A stretch of 64,000 bases of DNA from Novibacillus thermophilus (GTDB lineage: Bacteria; Bacillota; Bacilli; Thermoactinomycetales; Novibacillaceae). Position numbers and translations under genes: made by a program. The stretch covers positions 682,001-746,000 of the forward strand of contig NZ_CP019699.1 in the NCBI RefSeq assembly GCF_002005165.1. Direction: 5' to 3'. Below are positions 43,913 through 53,241 of this stretch, piece after piece. The notes under the pieces were generated by a model. That model worked only from the letters and a program-made list of their open reading frames with translations. It did not search any database and was not told where the DNA came from. How positions within the stretch are numbered: the stretch's first letter is position 1; every line of letters begins with the position of its first letter.

Positions 43913-45073
43913 AACTTCCGACACGGCGGGCGCCGGTAGTAGGGGGTGCAGCAAAAGCGCGGCGCTTTAACAAGGCGTTGGCGTACAAAACGGGACGCCT
44001 GATCGCCGCAAGGTACATCTCGCGTTCGCCTGCTTGCCTGAACACCTGACGTCCAGGTTTGGAATTCACCTCCAGCAGCCAGACCCGCCCTTCTACGTCA
44101 ATCCCGACGTCGATGCCCAATTCACACAGACGCCCGTGTTTCCGCTCAATCAGCGGTGGTAGCTGCTCTTTTATCACCCGAATATCTTGTTCGATCCGTT
44201 TCAAAACGTGTGGTTCAAATGGGAGCTGCAGTAAAAACGGCCTAAATTTGACGGCTCTCCCACCTCCGTGTAAATTGGACGTCAGAGAATGGAGCCGCCC
44301 GGTTCGCACAGCGATGCCAGTCGTCTGCCACGCGTGTCGTTCGTCTTTTTGCATTAGAATGCGTATGTCGAATGGGAGGTGGTTCGGTGTACGCAACTTT
44401 AAATAAGGCTGGAGGAGGTAACGGTTTGGACCGATAAACCGATGTAACCACGCCAGCGTTTGGTCGAGGGTGTCACACGTCTGGGACAGGGGGGTGTTTT
44501 CCTTTGTACGCCCGAAGATGAGATAGCGTCCGCTAGCTTTGTGGTGCATTACGGCAACGATTCCCCTGCCGTGGCTCCCGGCGCTCGGTTTGGCGACGAG
44601 GGCTCGGTAACGTTGGATAAAAGCCCGTGCACTCCCCGGGTTGACATATCGTTCTGTATGCGGAAAGTACCGGGACAGTTGCTCGGAGTGTCTGATGAGT
44701 TGTGCGAGCTGCCACTTCCCTTTAGCGGTACGCCTAACAGTTCCGTTTGCGGGTCCCGGCGCAGCTTCTGGACAAATGGGCGATAACGTTCGTAATGAGC
44801 TGAACTGACATAAAAACAGCGATCGTATATGACGGATGGCAAGGCCGTGGTGTGGGCGTACCACTGCTTCAACGCCGGGCTGTATACGTAACCGTGCACC
44901 TGCCGCGTTCTCCAGTCGATTCGTCGCGGACTGAAGACGACGATGGCCACTCCCAGTGATTTCCCGACTTTCGTTAACTGCTCGTAGTAAGCTCGTTCAG
45001 CAAACGGTGGGTGGTGATTCGTCGAGCAAGCTAAAATTCCGAGGACACGATGTTTGTCTGTCAGGTTTGTCAT
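43911..45073 (-). pseudogene. YheC/YheD spore-coat-associated protein, copy 3 (frameshifted)
   Basis: Start ATG 45073 behind GAAGGTGAT. The first frame reads MTNLTDKHRVLGILACSTNH, IVVFSPRRIDWR, PSVIYDRCFYVSS and ends near LLGVPLKG; the other frame then gives KWQLAQLIRHSEQLSRYFP, LVAKPSAGSHGRGI, YLLQPYLKL, DIRILMQKD and GIDVGIDVEGRVWLLEVNSKPG. A single added base next to the CCC/TTT run at 44718-44723 restores VPLKGKWQLAQL and a protein of about 387 residues. It is shorter than its neighbours because the N-terminal beta-rich part is missing. Real loss or sequence error cannot be told apart here. Confidence 0.82.
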
Positions 45074-45083
45074 CAGATCACCT

Positions 45084-46484
45084 TCATTTTTTTCTCGCCT
45101 TTTGCGGAAACCCGGTAATACAACACGTGTAGTCCATCGTCTTCCCGACAGATGGCCGAATGTCATTGGACGGATTCGTGACAGAGTCATCCGTCTTCGA
45201 CGGTTTTGAATTAATCTCTAACAGCCAGATTTTACCGCTTTTGTCCGCGGCGAGGTCGATGCCCAGCTCGGCAAAGTGACCGTGGATCTGTCGCTCAAAA
45301 GCGTGGGCGATGGCTAAGGCGTGTTGACGTAATTGTGGGATGGTCGGTTTTGGCTGTCCGGGATCCACCTGCTTTAATATGTGGGAGACTGTGCCGATCG
45401 TGCCTCCCCGGGCCAAGTTGGACACGATGTTCGTATTACTTGCAATGCGTCCAGCGATCGATGTAATCGACCACTTGCCTTGGCCGTTTTTCTGGACGAG
45501 GACGCGGAAGTCGATACTCCGCCCCAAAGAAGTAATGAGAGGGAGTCCTTGTTGGATTAAGTATTGATAGTGCCGTTTGCGCCACGCCATATGACGGGCA
45601 ATTTCTTGAAAGGACACGTTCGATCGGGTTATCGTGCCGTTTAACGTGGTATACTGCATGTGACAACGTGTACCGGTGAGCGTGAGGCGCATGACACCTT
45701 GGCCTAGACTGCCGCCGGCCGGTTTGATGTAAACGACCGGATAGCGTCTCAACAGGCTTTTTAATTGGGTCCACTTTGCGTACAGATGGGTTTCCGGCAA
45801 CATGAACCGAACGCTCGGGTCGTTTTTCAAAGCGGTATGGACTTGCCATTTATCTAAAAATTGTTCGTTAAACAGCTGTACGCGGTGGAGCCTTTTCAAA
45901 ATTTCCAGTTTCTGTTGCAAACTGCGTTGAGCCTCGATGCGGCGTGACGTAATGCGGTTGTAAATCACGTCTGGCAACGGGTGGGGGACTTGTTTCCACT
46001 GTCCTCTAAGATACGTCCACCCATTAATTTGTTTTTTTTGGACGTTTAAATCTTCCGGTGAAAAGACAAACATTCGGATGCCGTGCGCGTCTGCTGAGAG
46101 ATGGCACTCGGTGTAGAAGCGGGTCATTCCACCGAAACGCTGCTCGTGGGACGTTCGCTTTTCGATCCCGTCGGTCAAAATGCCGAGCAGAGGACCGAAC
46201 TGCAAGAGGCGGCGTTGCGGTGTATAGCGGATATTCATTCGACACTCACTGTAGATGCCCAATACGTGTGCGACCGTTTGGCGCAAGCGTACGGTGAGTT
46301 TTGGACTGTTGTTACGGCTGTACAGAATGCGGGCGTCCATCGCAGATGAGCCGCATGAAAGCGTAACGGGACCATGCAAAGCGATGCGCCACTTTTTTAC
46401 GATGGCCTGGGGGAGGATGACGTCGGCATGTCCGGGAAAGGTGTCGTCAGAATCGATGAAAAGATGTAATTTCATCTGAGGCAT
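45084..46484 (-). CDS. YheC/YheD spore-coat-associated protein, copy 4
   Basis: 466 residues; ATG 46484 follows GGAGGGGG. The N-terminal part (about 1-90) is the beta-rich extension shared with copy 2. Then come GPLLGILTDG, VFSPEDLNVQ, PDVIYNRITSRR, VQLFNEQFLDKWQVH, VVYIKPAGGSLGQGVM near 245, YLIQQGLPLI, DFRVLVQKNGQG and ELGIDLAADKSGKIWLLEINSKPSK. First gene of the leftward set, 10 bases ahead of copy 3, and divergent from yheB, so both units may share one sporulation-controlled intergenic region. Confidence 0.9.
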   Translation of the reverse strand: MPQMKLHLFIDSDDTFPGHADVILPQAIVKKWRIALHGPVTLSCGSSAMDARILYSRNNSPKLTVRLRQTVAHVLGIYSECRMNIRYTPQRRLLQFGPLLGILTDGIEKRTSHEQRFGGMTRFYTECHLSADAHGIRMFVFSPEDLNVQKKQINGWTYLRGQWKQVPHPLPDVIYNRITSRRIEAQRSLQQKLEILKRLHRVQLFNEQFLDKWQVHTALKNDPSVRFMLPETHLYAKWTQLKSLLRRYPVVYIKPAGGSLGQGVMRLTLTGTRCHMQYTTLNGTITRSNVSFQEIARHMAWRKRHYQYLIQQGLPLITSLGRSIDFRVLVQKNGQGKWSITSIAGRIASNTNIVSNLARGGTIGTVSHILKQVDPGQPKPTIPQLRQHALAIAHAFERQIHGHFAELGIDLAADKSGKIWLLEINSKPSKTDDSVTNPSNDIRPSVGKTMDYTCCITGFPQKARKK

Positions 46485-46577
46485 GTGGATCCCCCTCCGT
46501 TAAGACTACTTCATAGTATGTAGGCGGTTAATCCGCAGTGAAAAAAAGGGGCGCCGTAGAAGAAAGGAAGTCGTCGC

Positions 46578-47576
46578 GTGCTGAATCATGTTTTATACAT
46601 CATAGGCAGTATCCTGATCGGGGGGATCATTGGCGGAGGGACGAACAGGCTGGCGATCGCGATGTTGTTTCGACCCTATCGCACGAAGTACATCGGGTCG
46701 TGGGCACTCCCTTTCACCCCGGGGTTAATTCCGAAACGCCGCCATGAACTGGCGTTGCAGCTGGGGCGGACGGTGCGTGAATACCTCGTGAACGGTGAAG
46801 CTCTCAACCGGACGGTCCGCAGTCCAAGGGTGCAAAAGCTGGTGGCGGAATGGGTGAAGGACAAGTGGAGGAAGACGTCGTTTGATTCACTCCGCACGTG
46901 GATCGAGCGAGAAGAACGGCGGTTGCAGTTGTCCCGCGATATGCGTGTGGGGGACTGGTTCCACGATGAAGCGAAGCGTGAAATTGAGCAGCGCGTGATG
47001 GATTGGGCGCCGAAAGTGAACAAGCTCTTCACGCGCTACTTGACAAGTGACAAGGGGACTGACATACTGCGCAAGATTTACGCGGACTGGACACGCAAGC
47101 AGGGGTGGTTCTTGAAGCTGACCGGGACGCTGATTGACGATGACAAGGTGGTGGAAAAGAGTCAGGAATGGCTCGTACAGGCGTTGGCGGCCCCACGGGG
47201 AATCGACATGACGCGCACCTTGCTCAGGCAAGTGAGTGAAGCCGTATTCGACTGGCGCGTCCAGGACGTCCTCGAGTGGGCAGAGCAAAACAGCTTCCGG
47301 TCCCATCCGCTGCTGCAGGAGACTGTGGAGGGATGGATCGAGTGGGCCATTCCGTACGGATTGGAGCGATTGGCCGCCCACGCGGAAGAATGGCTGGACT
47401 TATTACACCTCGAAACCCTCGTCACTGAACAAATTGAAACATTTTCTCTGGAAAAATTGGAGGAAATGATTGTGCGCGTGGCGAAAAAAGAATTAAAGCT
47501 GATCACGTGGATCGGCGTTTTGATCGGAGGTATCATCGGCTTTTGCCAAGGATTGATGGCCGTGATACTCTGGTAG
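46578..47576 (+). CDS. yheB: DUF445 family membrane protein YheB
   Basis: A 332-residue protein with a DUF445 layout: one N-terminal span (LYIIGSILIGGIIGGGTNRLAIAMLFRPYR), the conserved PGLIPKRRHELALQLG just after it, a long charged helical region, and a C-terminal span (LITWIGVLIGGIIGFCQGL). GTG start after GAAAGGAAG. In Bacillus yheB neighbours yheC and yheD, as here, and is expressed in sporulating cells. Molecular role unknown. Confidence 0.9.
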   Translation: MLNHVLYIIGSILIGGIIGGGTNRLAIAMLFRPYRTKYIGSWALPFTPGLIPKRRHELALQLGRTVREYLVNGEALNRTVRSPRVQKLVAEWVKDKWRKTSFDSLRTWIEREERRLQLSRDMRVGDWFHDEAKREIEQRVMDWAPKVNKLFTRYLTSDKGTDILRKIYADWTRKQGWFLKLTGTLIDDDKVVEKSQEWLVQALAAPRGIDMTRTLLRQVSEAVFDWRVQDVLEWAEQNSFRSHPLLQETVEGWIEWAIPYGLERLAAHAEEWLDLLHLETLVTEQIETFSLEKLEEMIVRVAKKELKLITWIGVLIGGIIGFCQGLMAVILW

Positions 47577-47625
47577 CAGCCCGCCATCACAACGATCACG
47601 ACGGATGAAGGAGGAGGATTTGACG

Positions 47626-48315
47626 ATGAAAATCACGTGGCACGGGCAGAGTTGTTTTGAAATCGAACACGAGGGCAGACGGCTCATCATCGACCCGTTT
47701 TTGTCCGGTAACCCGTTGGCGAAAAAATCACCGGAAGACGTAGAAGTGGACTACATTTTGCTCACACACGGACATAACGACCACGTCGGAGACGCCCTTC
47801 CCATCGCGAAACGCACGGGTGCGACTGTGATCGCGCCGAACGAACTGGCGGTGTACATGGGGTGGCAGGGAGCCAAGAACCACCCGATGCACATCGGCGG
47901 CAGCCACCAGTTCGACTTCGGGCGGGTCAAGTTGACCCAAGCGTTCCACGGTTCGGGATACCAGCCTGATGGCAAAGAAGAGTTCCTGTACATGGGAATG
48001 CCGGCGGGCCTGTTGCTCACTTTGGGAGGAACCACGCTGTACCACGCGGGTGACACGAGTCTGTTCGGCGACATGAAGCTCATCGGTGAACTGGAAGATG
48101 TGGAGCTGGCGATGCTTCCCATCGGAGATAACTTCACGATGGGGCCCGATGACGCCCTTTTAGCAGCCCAGTGGGTCGGGGCTAAACAAGTGATCCCGAT
48201 GCATTACAACACCTTCCCACTCATCGAACAGGACGCCCACGCCTTTGTGGAAAAGCTGGAGGAAAAGGGCATTCAAGGCCATGTGCTGGAAAGTGGGGAA
48301 TCGCTCATTCTCTAG
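47626..48315 (+). CDS. UPF0173 metal-dependent hydrolase (YtkL-like)
   Basis: 229 residues from ATG 47626, behind GAAGGAGGAGG. Metallo-beta-lactamase fold of the UPF0173 group: KITWHGQSCFEIEHEGRRLIIDPFLSGNP is quoted here by its key pieces WHGQSCFEI and IDPFLSGNP, followed by LTHGHNDHVGD (metal ligands HxHxDH), LYHAGDTSLFGDM and MHYNTFPLI. The substrate is unknown. It lies 50 bases after yheB on the same strand. Confidence 0.92.
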   Translation: MKITWHGQSCFEIEHEGRRLIIDPFLSGNPLAKKSPEDVEVDYILLTHGHNDHVGDALPIAKRTGATVIAPNELAVYMGWQGAKNHPMHIGGSHQFDFGRVKLTQAFHGSGYQPDGKEEFLYMGMPAGLLLTLGGTTLYHAGDTSLFGDMKLIGELEDVELAMLPIGDNFTMGPDDALLAAQWVGAKQVIPMHYNTFPLIEQDAHAFVEKLEEKGIQGHVLESGESLIL

Positions 48316-48504
48316 AGCCACCGCCGTTTCTGTAGAAGGCATTGTGCGTCGCGGCAGAGATCCCTCTTCAAACGCACACGTCTGACATAGGGTGGATGCC
48401 GCAATACAGCATGGGGTCTATCATCAAACTGTAAAGCGTCTGTAACCTGTGTGTAACATTGGGGCGTTACACTAAAGACACGATGAAAAACCCCCTTAAT
48501 CAGC
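48316..48504 (+). promoter_or_regulatory. Intergenic region with WalR-like box
   Basis: No gene seen. TGTAAC-N5-TGTAAC at 48441-48457 matches the WalR consensus (two TGTWAH words five bases apart) exactly. It is followed by GTTACA (48466-48471), which forms an inverted repeat with the second word, and by a possible -10 TACACT (48468-48473). If used, the transcript would end at the terminator 48505-48534 after about 55 bases. Confidence 0.4.
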
Positions 48505-48534
48505 GATGTGGGTCGGACACCACATCTTTTTTTT
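48505..48534 (+). terminator. Intrinsic terminator without adjacent gene
   Basis: GATGTGG / CCACATC stem with an 8-base loop and a run of eight T. It lies 190 bases after the hydrolase stop codon, so it ends either a long 3' region or a separate short transcript. Confidence 0.8.
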
Positions 48535-48539
48535 GTCTA

Positions 48540-49006
48540 AAAACAGGGATCAGTGGTATCGAAACATCCATCCATGCGACATCGCCTACAATTTTCAGCT
48601 GTGCCCCACAGCTTGACCCCTTTTAAGCCGTGCAAGCGTTGACCGAACTCTTTTTGTCAGATCGCGCGGTAAATGAATAAAGTAGAGAAGATCGGAAGCC
48701 ACTAAAGCAGAAACAGACGTTATCAGAGCGATCGTGATTCCGAGTCCACCGAACCCTGCTATTCTCGCTAATGGGTACTCTGGAGGCGAAGAACGGTTCT
48801 AAGGTGGCCCTAGAAGCGTATACGTGATATTTGGAATGTCCGATTGAAGCGAGGATCAGGTCGATTGCCGATCTTCCCAACGCATGCTGTACGCTATGGT
48901 TGCCGACTGTAATTTTCGACTTGATGCCTTCTGAAAAAAGGCTAAAGCAGTATGTAATCGGCGTTAAGCTTCCACATTCTCTAAGGGTATACCGTGTGAC
49001 CGGCAC
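48540..49006 (-). pseudogene. Possible degraded minus-strand gene, unrecognised
   Basis: One minus-strand frame reads SKITVGNHSVQHALGRSAID and continues SKYHVYASRATLEPFFASRV; near 48770 the sense seems to move to another frame with ARIAGFGGLGITIALITSVS and a membrane-like LVASDLLYFIHLPRDL. Both parts look more protein-like than chance, and one extra C in CCC could explain the shift. No start with a ribosome site and no family were recognised. The rest of the gap to 49104 shows nothing else. Confidence 0.25.
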
Positions 49007-49104
49007 GAACCGCCCTTTTTAGGGTGTTTCACACGAATAGGGAGGGGAGCTTGACCATATAATGTACTGTCCTGGCGTGACAGACTTACAAAAGGGGTGG
49101 TACG

Positions 49105-49422
49105 GTGCAGCTTTTGCGTCACAAACGACTGACGACGTTTATATTGAGCTTAGCGGTCCTCATGTTCGCCTTGCCGCGGCTGCCGCTGCAACTGGAGATG
49201 TCCTTGTCCAGCTGGTTTGCCTTTACATGGCTCGCTTTTGCCATCCTCGTCATCGCGGCTAACTGGCGCTCCGCCCTCGGAGTCGACCGGGAAGAGCAAC
49301 AACAGTTAGAGCGGATCAAGAACTTGAAGACGTGGCAATGGGAAGAGCGGGTCCGTGGCGGTAAGCGAGACTATCCGAGAGCAGACCGTCAAAGGCTTTA
49401 CCGCCGCAATGTACAGATGTAA
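49105..49422 (+). CDS. Small membrane protein, two helices
   Basis: 105 residues, GTG start behind AAAGGGGTGG. Two hydrophobic segments (FILSLAVLMFALP and WFAFTWLAFAILVIAANW) are followed by a charged cytoplasmic tail of about 45 residues rich in Arg, Glu and Gln (EEQQQLERIKNLKTWQWEERVRGGKR). No family is recognised. It lies just upstream of ytoI on the same strand. Confidence 0.6.
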   Translation: MQLLRHKRLTTFILSLAVLMFALPRLPLQLEMSLSSWFAFTWLAFAILVIAANWRSALGVDREEQQQLERIKNLKTWQWEERVRGGKRDYPRADRQRLYRRNVQM

Positions 49423-49542
49423 TGGATGACGGGTGTTTGCGGGACGGCGGGTAGTACTATTCATGTAGTATTCACGATTTTACATAAGCTATAATAATGG
49501 TAGCATCTAAACTAGTATTGACTGAATGAGAGGAACTTGCCG

Positions 49543-50850
49543 TTGTCAACGAAGCACGAAAAAATATTGCAATACATCCGGGATCTGGAAGTCGGATCGA
49601 AAATTTCAGTGCGCGGGATCGCCCAACAAATGAACGTCAGTGAAGGGACGGCGTACCGGGCGATTAAAGCAGCGGAAAACGAAGGGTACGTCAGCACGAT
49701 TGAACGTGTGGGAACGGTCCGCATCCAGCGGAAGGAGAGCGGAAAACTCGAGCATTTGACTTTTGCGGAAGTGGTCGGAATCGTCGACGGACACGTTCTT
49801 GGGGGACGCGACGGACTGTACAAGACGCTGAACAAATTCGTGATCGGAGCCATGAAATTGGAGGCAATGGTCAAGTACATCGAACCGGACAGTCTTCTCA
49901 TCGTCGGGAACCGGGACAATGCTCACCGCCTTTCACTGGAACACGGCGCGGCCGTGCTCATCACCGGCGGATTCGATGCGTCGGACGAAGTGAAACGGCT
50001 GGCAGACCAGCTGAAACTCCCTATCATTTCCAGTAAGTACGATACGTACACCGTCGCTTCCCTCATTAACCGGGCACTGTACGACCGGCTGATCAAAAAG
50101 GACATCATACTCATTGCCGATCTTTTGGATTCGGAGAAGACGTCGTACACGTTAAGCGTAACGGATACGATTCAGCGCTGGCACGAACTTGCATCTGAAA
50201 CAGGCCACACCCGCTACCCGGTCGTCGACGAAGCGGGCAGAGTGCAAGGGATTGTGACTGCGAAAGACGTCGTCGGCCGTGAACCGGACGACAACGTTAC
50301 GCAGGTGATGACGAAAAACCCGATTACGGTACAACCGTCAACACCTATCGCTTCAGCTGCCCACAAGATGGTGTGGGAAGGAATAGAGCTCGTGCCCGTC
50401 GTCGGGGACGACCGGCAGCTGCTCGGGGTGATCAGCCGCCACGACGTCATTAAGGCGTTGCACTGGGTGAACCGCATGCCGCAGGGCGGCGACACGATCG
50501 AGGACGAGATCGTGAAAAACATGGTCGAAGTGGATAACGGGGAGACGGCAAAACAATACCGGGTTCGCGTCACACCGCAAATGACAAACCAATTTGGAAT
50601 GCTCAGTTCAGGCGTCATGATCACGCTCATGACGGAAGCGGCGGAACGGTGCGTGAAAGAATACTGCAACAGCGACGTGTTGCCTGACAACATGTCGGTA
50701 TACTTCTTGCAAACGATCCAGTTGGACGAGGTTATGACGCTGACACCGTCTGTGATCGAATTAAGTCGTAAATTTGCGAAAGTGGAAGTGAGTGCGTGGA
50801 AAGAGCAGCAATTGGTCGGCAAGGTGTTTTTTACCCTGCAGATGATGTGA
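49543..50850 (+). CDS. ytoI: YtoI: HTH, DRTGG, two CBS and hotdog domains
   Basis: 435-437 residues; TTG 49543 lies 9 bases after GAGAGG and is preferred to TTG 49537. The order is a winged helix (VRGIAQQMNVSEGTAYRAIKAAE), a DRTGG domain (about 70-180), two CBS domains (about 195-310; VTAKDVVGREPDDNVTQVMTKNPITV is quoted as VTAKDVVG and VMTKNPITV), and a thioesterase-like hotdog domain at the end (QFGMLSSGVMITLMTEAAER). This is the layout of B. subtilis YtoI. It may bind an adenine nucleotide at the CBS pair; the regulated target is unknown. Confidence 0.92.
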   Translation: MSTKHEKILQYIRDLEVGSKISVRGIAQQMNVSEGTAYRAIKAAENEGYVSTIERVGTVRIQRKESGKLEHLTFAEVVGIVDGHVLGGRDGLYKTLNKFVIGAMKLEAMVKYIEPDSLLIVGNRDNAHRLSLEHGAAVLITGGFDASDEVKRLADQLKLPIISSKYDTYTVASLINRALYDRLIKKDIILIADLLDSEKTSYTLSVTDTIQRWHELASETGHTRYPVVDEAGRVQGIVTAKDVVGREPDDNVTQVMTKNPITVQPSTPIASAAHKMVWEGIELVPVVGDDRQLLGVISRHDVIKALHWVNRMPQGGDTIEDEIVKNMVEVDNGETAKQYRVRVTPQMTNQFGMLSSGVMITLMTEAAERCVKEYCNSDVLPDNMSVYFLQTIQLDEVMTLTPSVIELSRKFAKVEVSAWKEQQLVGKVFFTLQMM

Positions 50851-50917
50851 GAAAGACGAGGATACACTAGCAAAAGGCAGGATTTCTCTGAATATCGGAA
50901 GTGAGTTTCTGTGAAGA

Positions 50918-50955
50918 GGGACACATATGGCTCATACATGTGTGCCCTTTTTTTT
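50918..50955 (+). terminator. Terminator after ytoI
   Basis: GGGACACAT / ATGTGTGCCC stem followed by eight T, 70 bases after the ytoI stop codon. Confidence 0.82.
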
Positions 50956-50960
50956 ACTGT

Positions 50961-50989
50961 TTGTGTTCTGATTTTAGTAAGCCTACACT
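50961..50989 (+). promoter_or_regulatory. Sigma-A promoter of the opuA operon
   Basis: TTGTGT (50961-50966) and TACACT (50984-50989) with a 17-base spacer, right after the ytoI terminator. The following 150 bases up to the ATG at 51139 hold a leader with no gene. Confidence 0.65.
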
Positions 50990-51138
50990 AAAGAAAGGTT
51001 TCAAGCAGGGATCAGACATTTTCATGCGGTTCAGATTCGATCATTGCGCGCACTCATCCGGTCAAGCAGGGGAAGAAAGTGTAACGAGAACGTACAGGTG
51101 ATGTGTAGTGACACCGGCGAACGTCATGGAGGTGTTGT

Positions 51139-52332
51139 ATGGATAAAATTGTGGTCAAGGACGCCACGAAAATATTCGGCCACTCGCCTGACAGAGGTTT
51201 AAGGCTGCTGGAAGATGGGAAGACCAAAGAAGAGATTTTAGCGGAGACTGGTTTGACTGTAGGGGTCTACAAAGCCAATTTCTCTGTCAAAGCGGGTGAG
51301 ATTTTTGTCATTATGGGTTTGTCAGGCAGCGGGAAATCCACGCTGGTCCGGATGCTCAACCGCTTGATCGAGCCGACAGCGGGAGAAATATTGCTTGACG
51401 GCGAAGACGTGACCGGCATGAATGCCGAAGCGCTGAGGAACATGCGGCGGACGAAGATGAGCATGGTGTTTCAGCGCTTTGCTCTATTCCCACACCGCAC
51501 CGTTCAGCAAAATGTCGGGTACGGACTGGAGATCCAGGGAATGGACAAGAACGAACGTGCCGACAAAGTGCAAAAATCGCTGGAGCTTGTCGGATTGGGC
51601 GATTACGCTGACAGCTACCCCGATCAGCTGAGCGGCGGGATGCAACAACGTGTCGGTCTCGCCCGGGCGCTGGCCAACGACCCGGATATTTTGCTCATGG
51701 ATGAAGCGTTTAGCGCCCTCGATCCGCTCATCCGCAAAGACATGCAAGACGAACTGGTCGAATTGCAGTCGGAGATGCAGAAGACGATTGTATTTATTAC
51801 GCACGATCTGGATGAAGCGCTGCGCATTGGCGATCGAATTGCATTGATGAAGGACGGGGTCATCGTGCAAGTGGGAACGCCGGAAGACATTTTGACCAAT
51901 CCGGCGAACGACTACGTGGAGCGGTTTGTAGAAGACGTGGACTGGGCGAAAGTGTTCAGCGCCGCCAACGTGATGAAGCGGGCGGAGAAGGTCACGCTGG
52001 ACAAAGACGGCCCGCGGGTCGCCCTCAACCGTATGCGCGACAAGGGTTTATCTTCCTTGTTTGCCGTCGATCGAAAAAACCGCCTACACGGACTGCTCAC
52101 CGCAGACGGGGCGAAATTGGCAATCGAGGAAGGGAAATCACTAGTTGACGTCATCGAACGCGACATTGTGCGTGTCAAAGGCGACACACTGTTAAGCGAT
52201 ATTGTCCTTCAAATGGCGGAAACTCCTTACCCTGTTGCGGTCGTGACCGATGACGACCGCCTCCGCGGAGTGATCGTGCGCGGTTCAGTCATCGGGGCGC
52301 TGGCCGGAAAAGAGGTGGGGGAACGTGTCTAG
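51139..52332 (+). CDS. opuAA: Glycine betaine/proline ABC transporter ATPase
   Basis: 397 residues, ProV/OpuAA type. The N-terminal lead KDATKIFGHSPDRGLRLLEDG is typical. Walker A is GLSGSGKST near residue 61, the Q-loop region QRFALFPHRTV, signature LSGGMQQRVGLARAL and Walker B ILLMDEAFSALDPL. Two CBS domains (about 280-395) form the C-terminal part; in OpuA they sense ionic strength and c-di-AMP. The ATG follows GGAGGTG. First gene of opuA, overlapping the permease gene by 8 bases. Confidence 0.95.
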   Translation: MDKIVVKDATKIFGHSPDRGLRLLEDGKTKEEILAETGLTVGVYKANFSVKAGEIFVIMGLSGSGKSTLVRMLNRLIEPTAGEILLDGEDVTGMNAEALRNMRRTKMSMVFQRFALFPHRTVQQNVGYGLEIQGMDKNERADKVQKSLELVGLGDYADSYPDQLSGGMQQRVGLARALANDPDILLMDEAFSALDPLIRKDMQDELVELQSEMQKTIVFITHDLDEALRIGDRIALMKDGVIVQVGTPEDILTNPANDYVERFVEDVDWAKVFSAANVMKRAEKVTLDKDGPRVALNRMRDKGLSSLFAVDRKNRLHGLLTADGAKLAIEEGKSLVDVIERDIVRVKGDTLLSDIVLQMAETPYPVAVVTDDDRLRGVIVRGSVIGALAGKEVGERV

Positions 52333-53191
52333 CGGACTGCTGCCGAAGCTGCCTCTGGCAGAGTGGGTCGAAGCGGTTGTCGACTGGTTGACGACACATG
52401 TGGAGTGGCTGTTTAACTTTGTCACCAGCGTCATCGAGCCGACAGTTTCGTTTTTTACAGATGTCCTCATGTTTTTCCCACCACTTGTAACCATTGTGAT
52501 CATCGCCCTTCTGGCCTGGTGGTTAAGTAACTGGCGCATCGCCACCTTTACCCTCGTCGGACTGCTTTTGATCGAGAATTTGGGGTATTGGGAACCGAGC
52601 ATGGAGACGACAGCCCTCGTGTTGGCAGCCACCGTCATTTCCGTCATCGTCGGAGTGCCCATCGGGATTTTGTGTGGAAAAAGTGACGGGGCGCGCAATA
52701 TCGTGACGCCGGTACTCGACTTTATGCAGACGATGCCGTCTTTCGTCTACTTGATTCCTGCTGTCATATTCTTTAGTTTGGGGACCGTACCAGGTGTGAT
52801 CGCATCGGTCGTGTTCTCCATGCCGCCGACGATTCGTCTGACGAGCCTGGGGATTCGTCAGGTGCCGAAAGAGCTCGTCGAAGCGTCGGACGCCTTCGGC
52901 TCGACCTCGGCACAAAAGCTGTTCAAACTTCAGCTTCCGTTGGCTAAAACGACGATCATGGCCGGGATCAACCAGACCATCATGCTCGCCCTCTCTATGG
53001 TGGTGATTGCATCCATGATCGGTGCCAAGGGGCTGGGACAGGATGTTCTGACGGCGGTGCAGCGCATACAGGTCGGCCAAGGGTTCGAAGCCGGGCTCGC
53101 CATCGTCATTATTGCGATCGTGCTTGACCGCGTGACCCAAAGCGTCGGTCAGCGGAGCAAAAACGGAAAAACCAAAAACGGAAAAAAATAG
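52325..53191 (+). CDS. opuAB: Glycine betaine ABC transporter permease
   Basis: 288 residues, ProW/OpuAB type, GTG start overlapping the ATPase gene. It has an N-terminal amphipathic region (LPLAEWVEAVVDWLTTHVEWLF), about six or seven spans, GIPIGI-like VGVPIGILCGK, and the EAA loop ELVEASDAFGSTSAQKLFKLQLPLA (core EASDAFGST). The C terminus is a Lys/Asn-rich tail (KNGKTKNGKK). Confidence 0.94.
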   Translation: MSSGLLPKLPLAEWVEAVVDWLTTHVEWLFNFVTSVIEPTVSFFTDVLMFFPPLVTIVIIALLAWWLSNWRIATFTLVGLLLIENLGYWEPSMETTALVLAATVISVIVGVPIGILCGKSDGARNIVTPVLDFMQTMPSFVYLIPAVIFFSLGTVPGVIASVVFSMPPTIRLTSLGIRQVPKELVEASDAFGSTSAQKLFKLQLPLAKTTIMAGINQTIMLALSMVVIASMIGAKGLGQDVLTAVQRIQVGQGFEAGLAIVIIAIVLDRVTQSVGQRSKNGKTKNGKK

Positions 53192-53241
53192 AGAACCTCG
53201 GTGGCCAAGGGACCGAAAAAAATGAAAGGGAGTTGTTAGGC

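Noticed and set aside
48505-48534. Minus-strand extension of the degraded frame through this hairpin
   Set aside because: A second frame change would be needed, and the sequence here is better explained as a plus-strand terminator with eight T.
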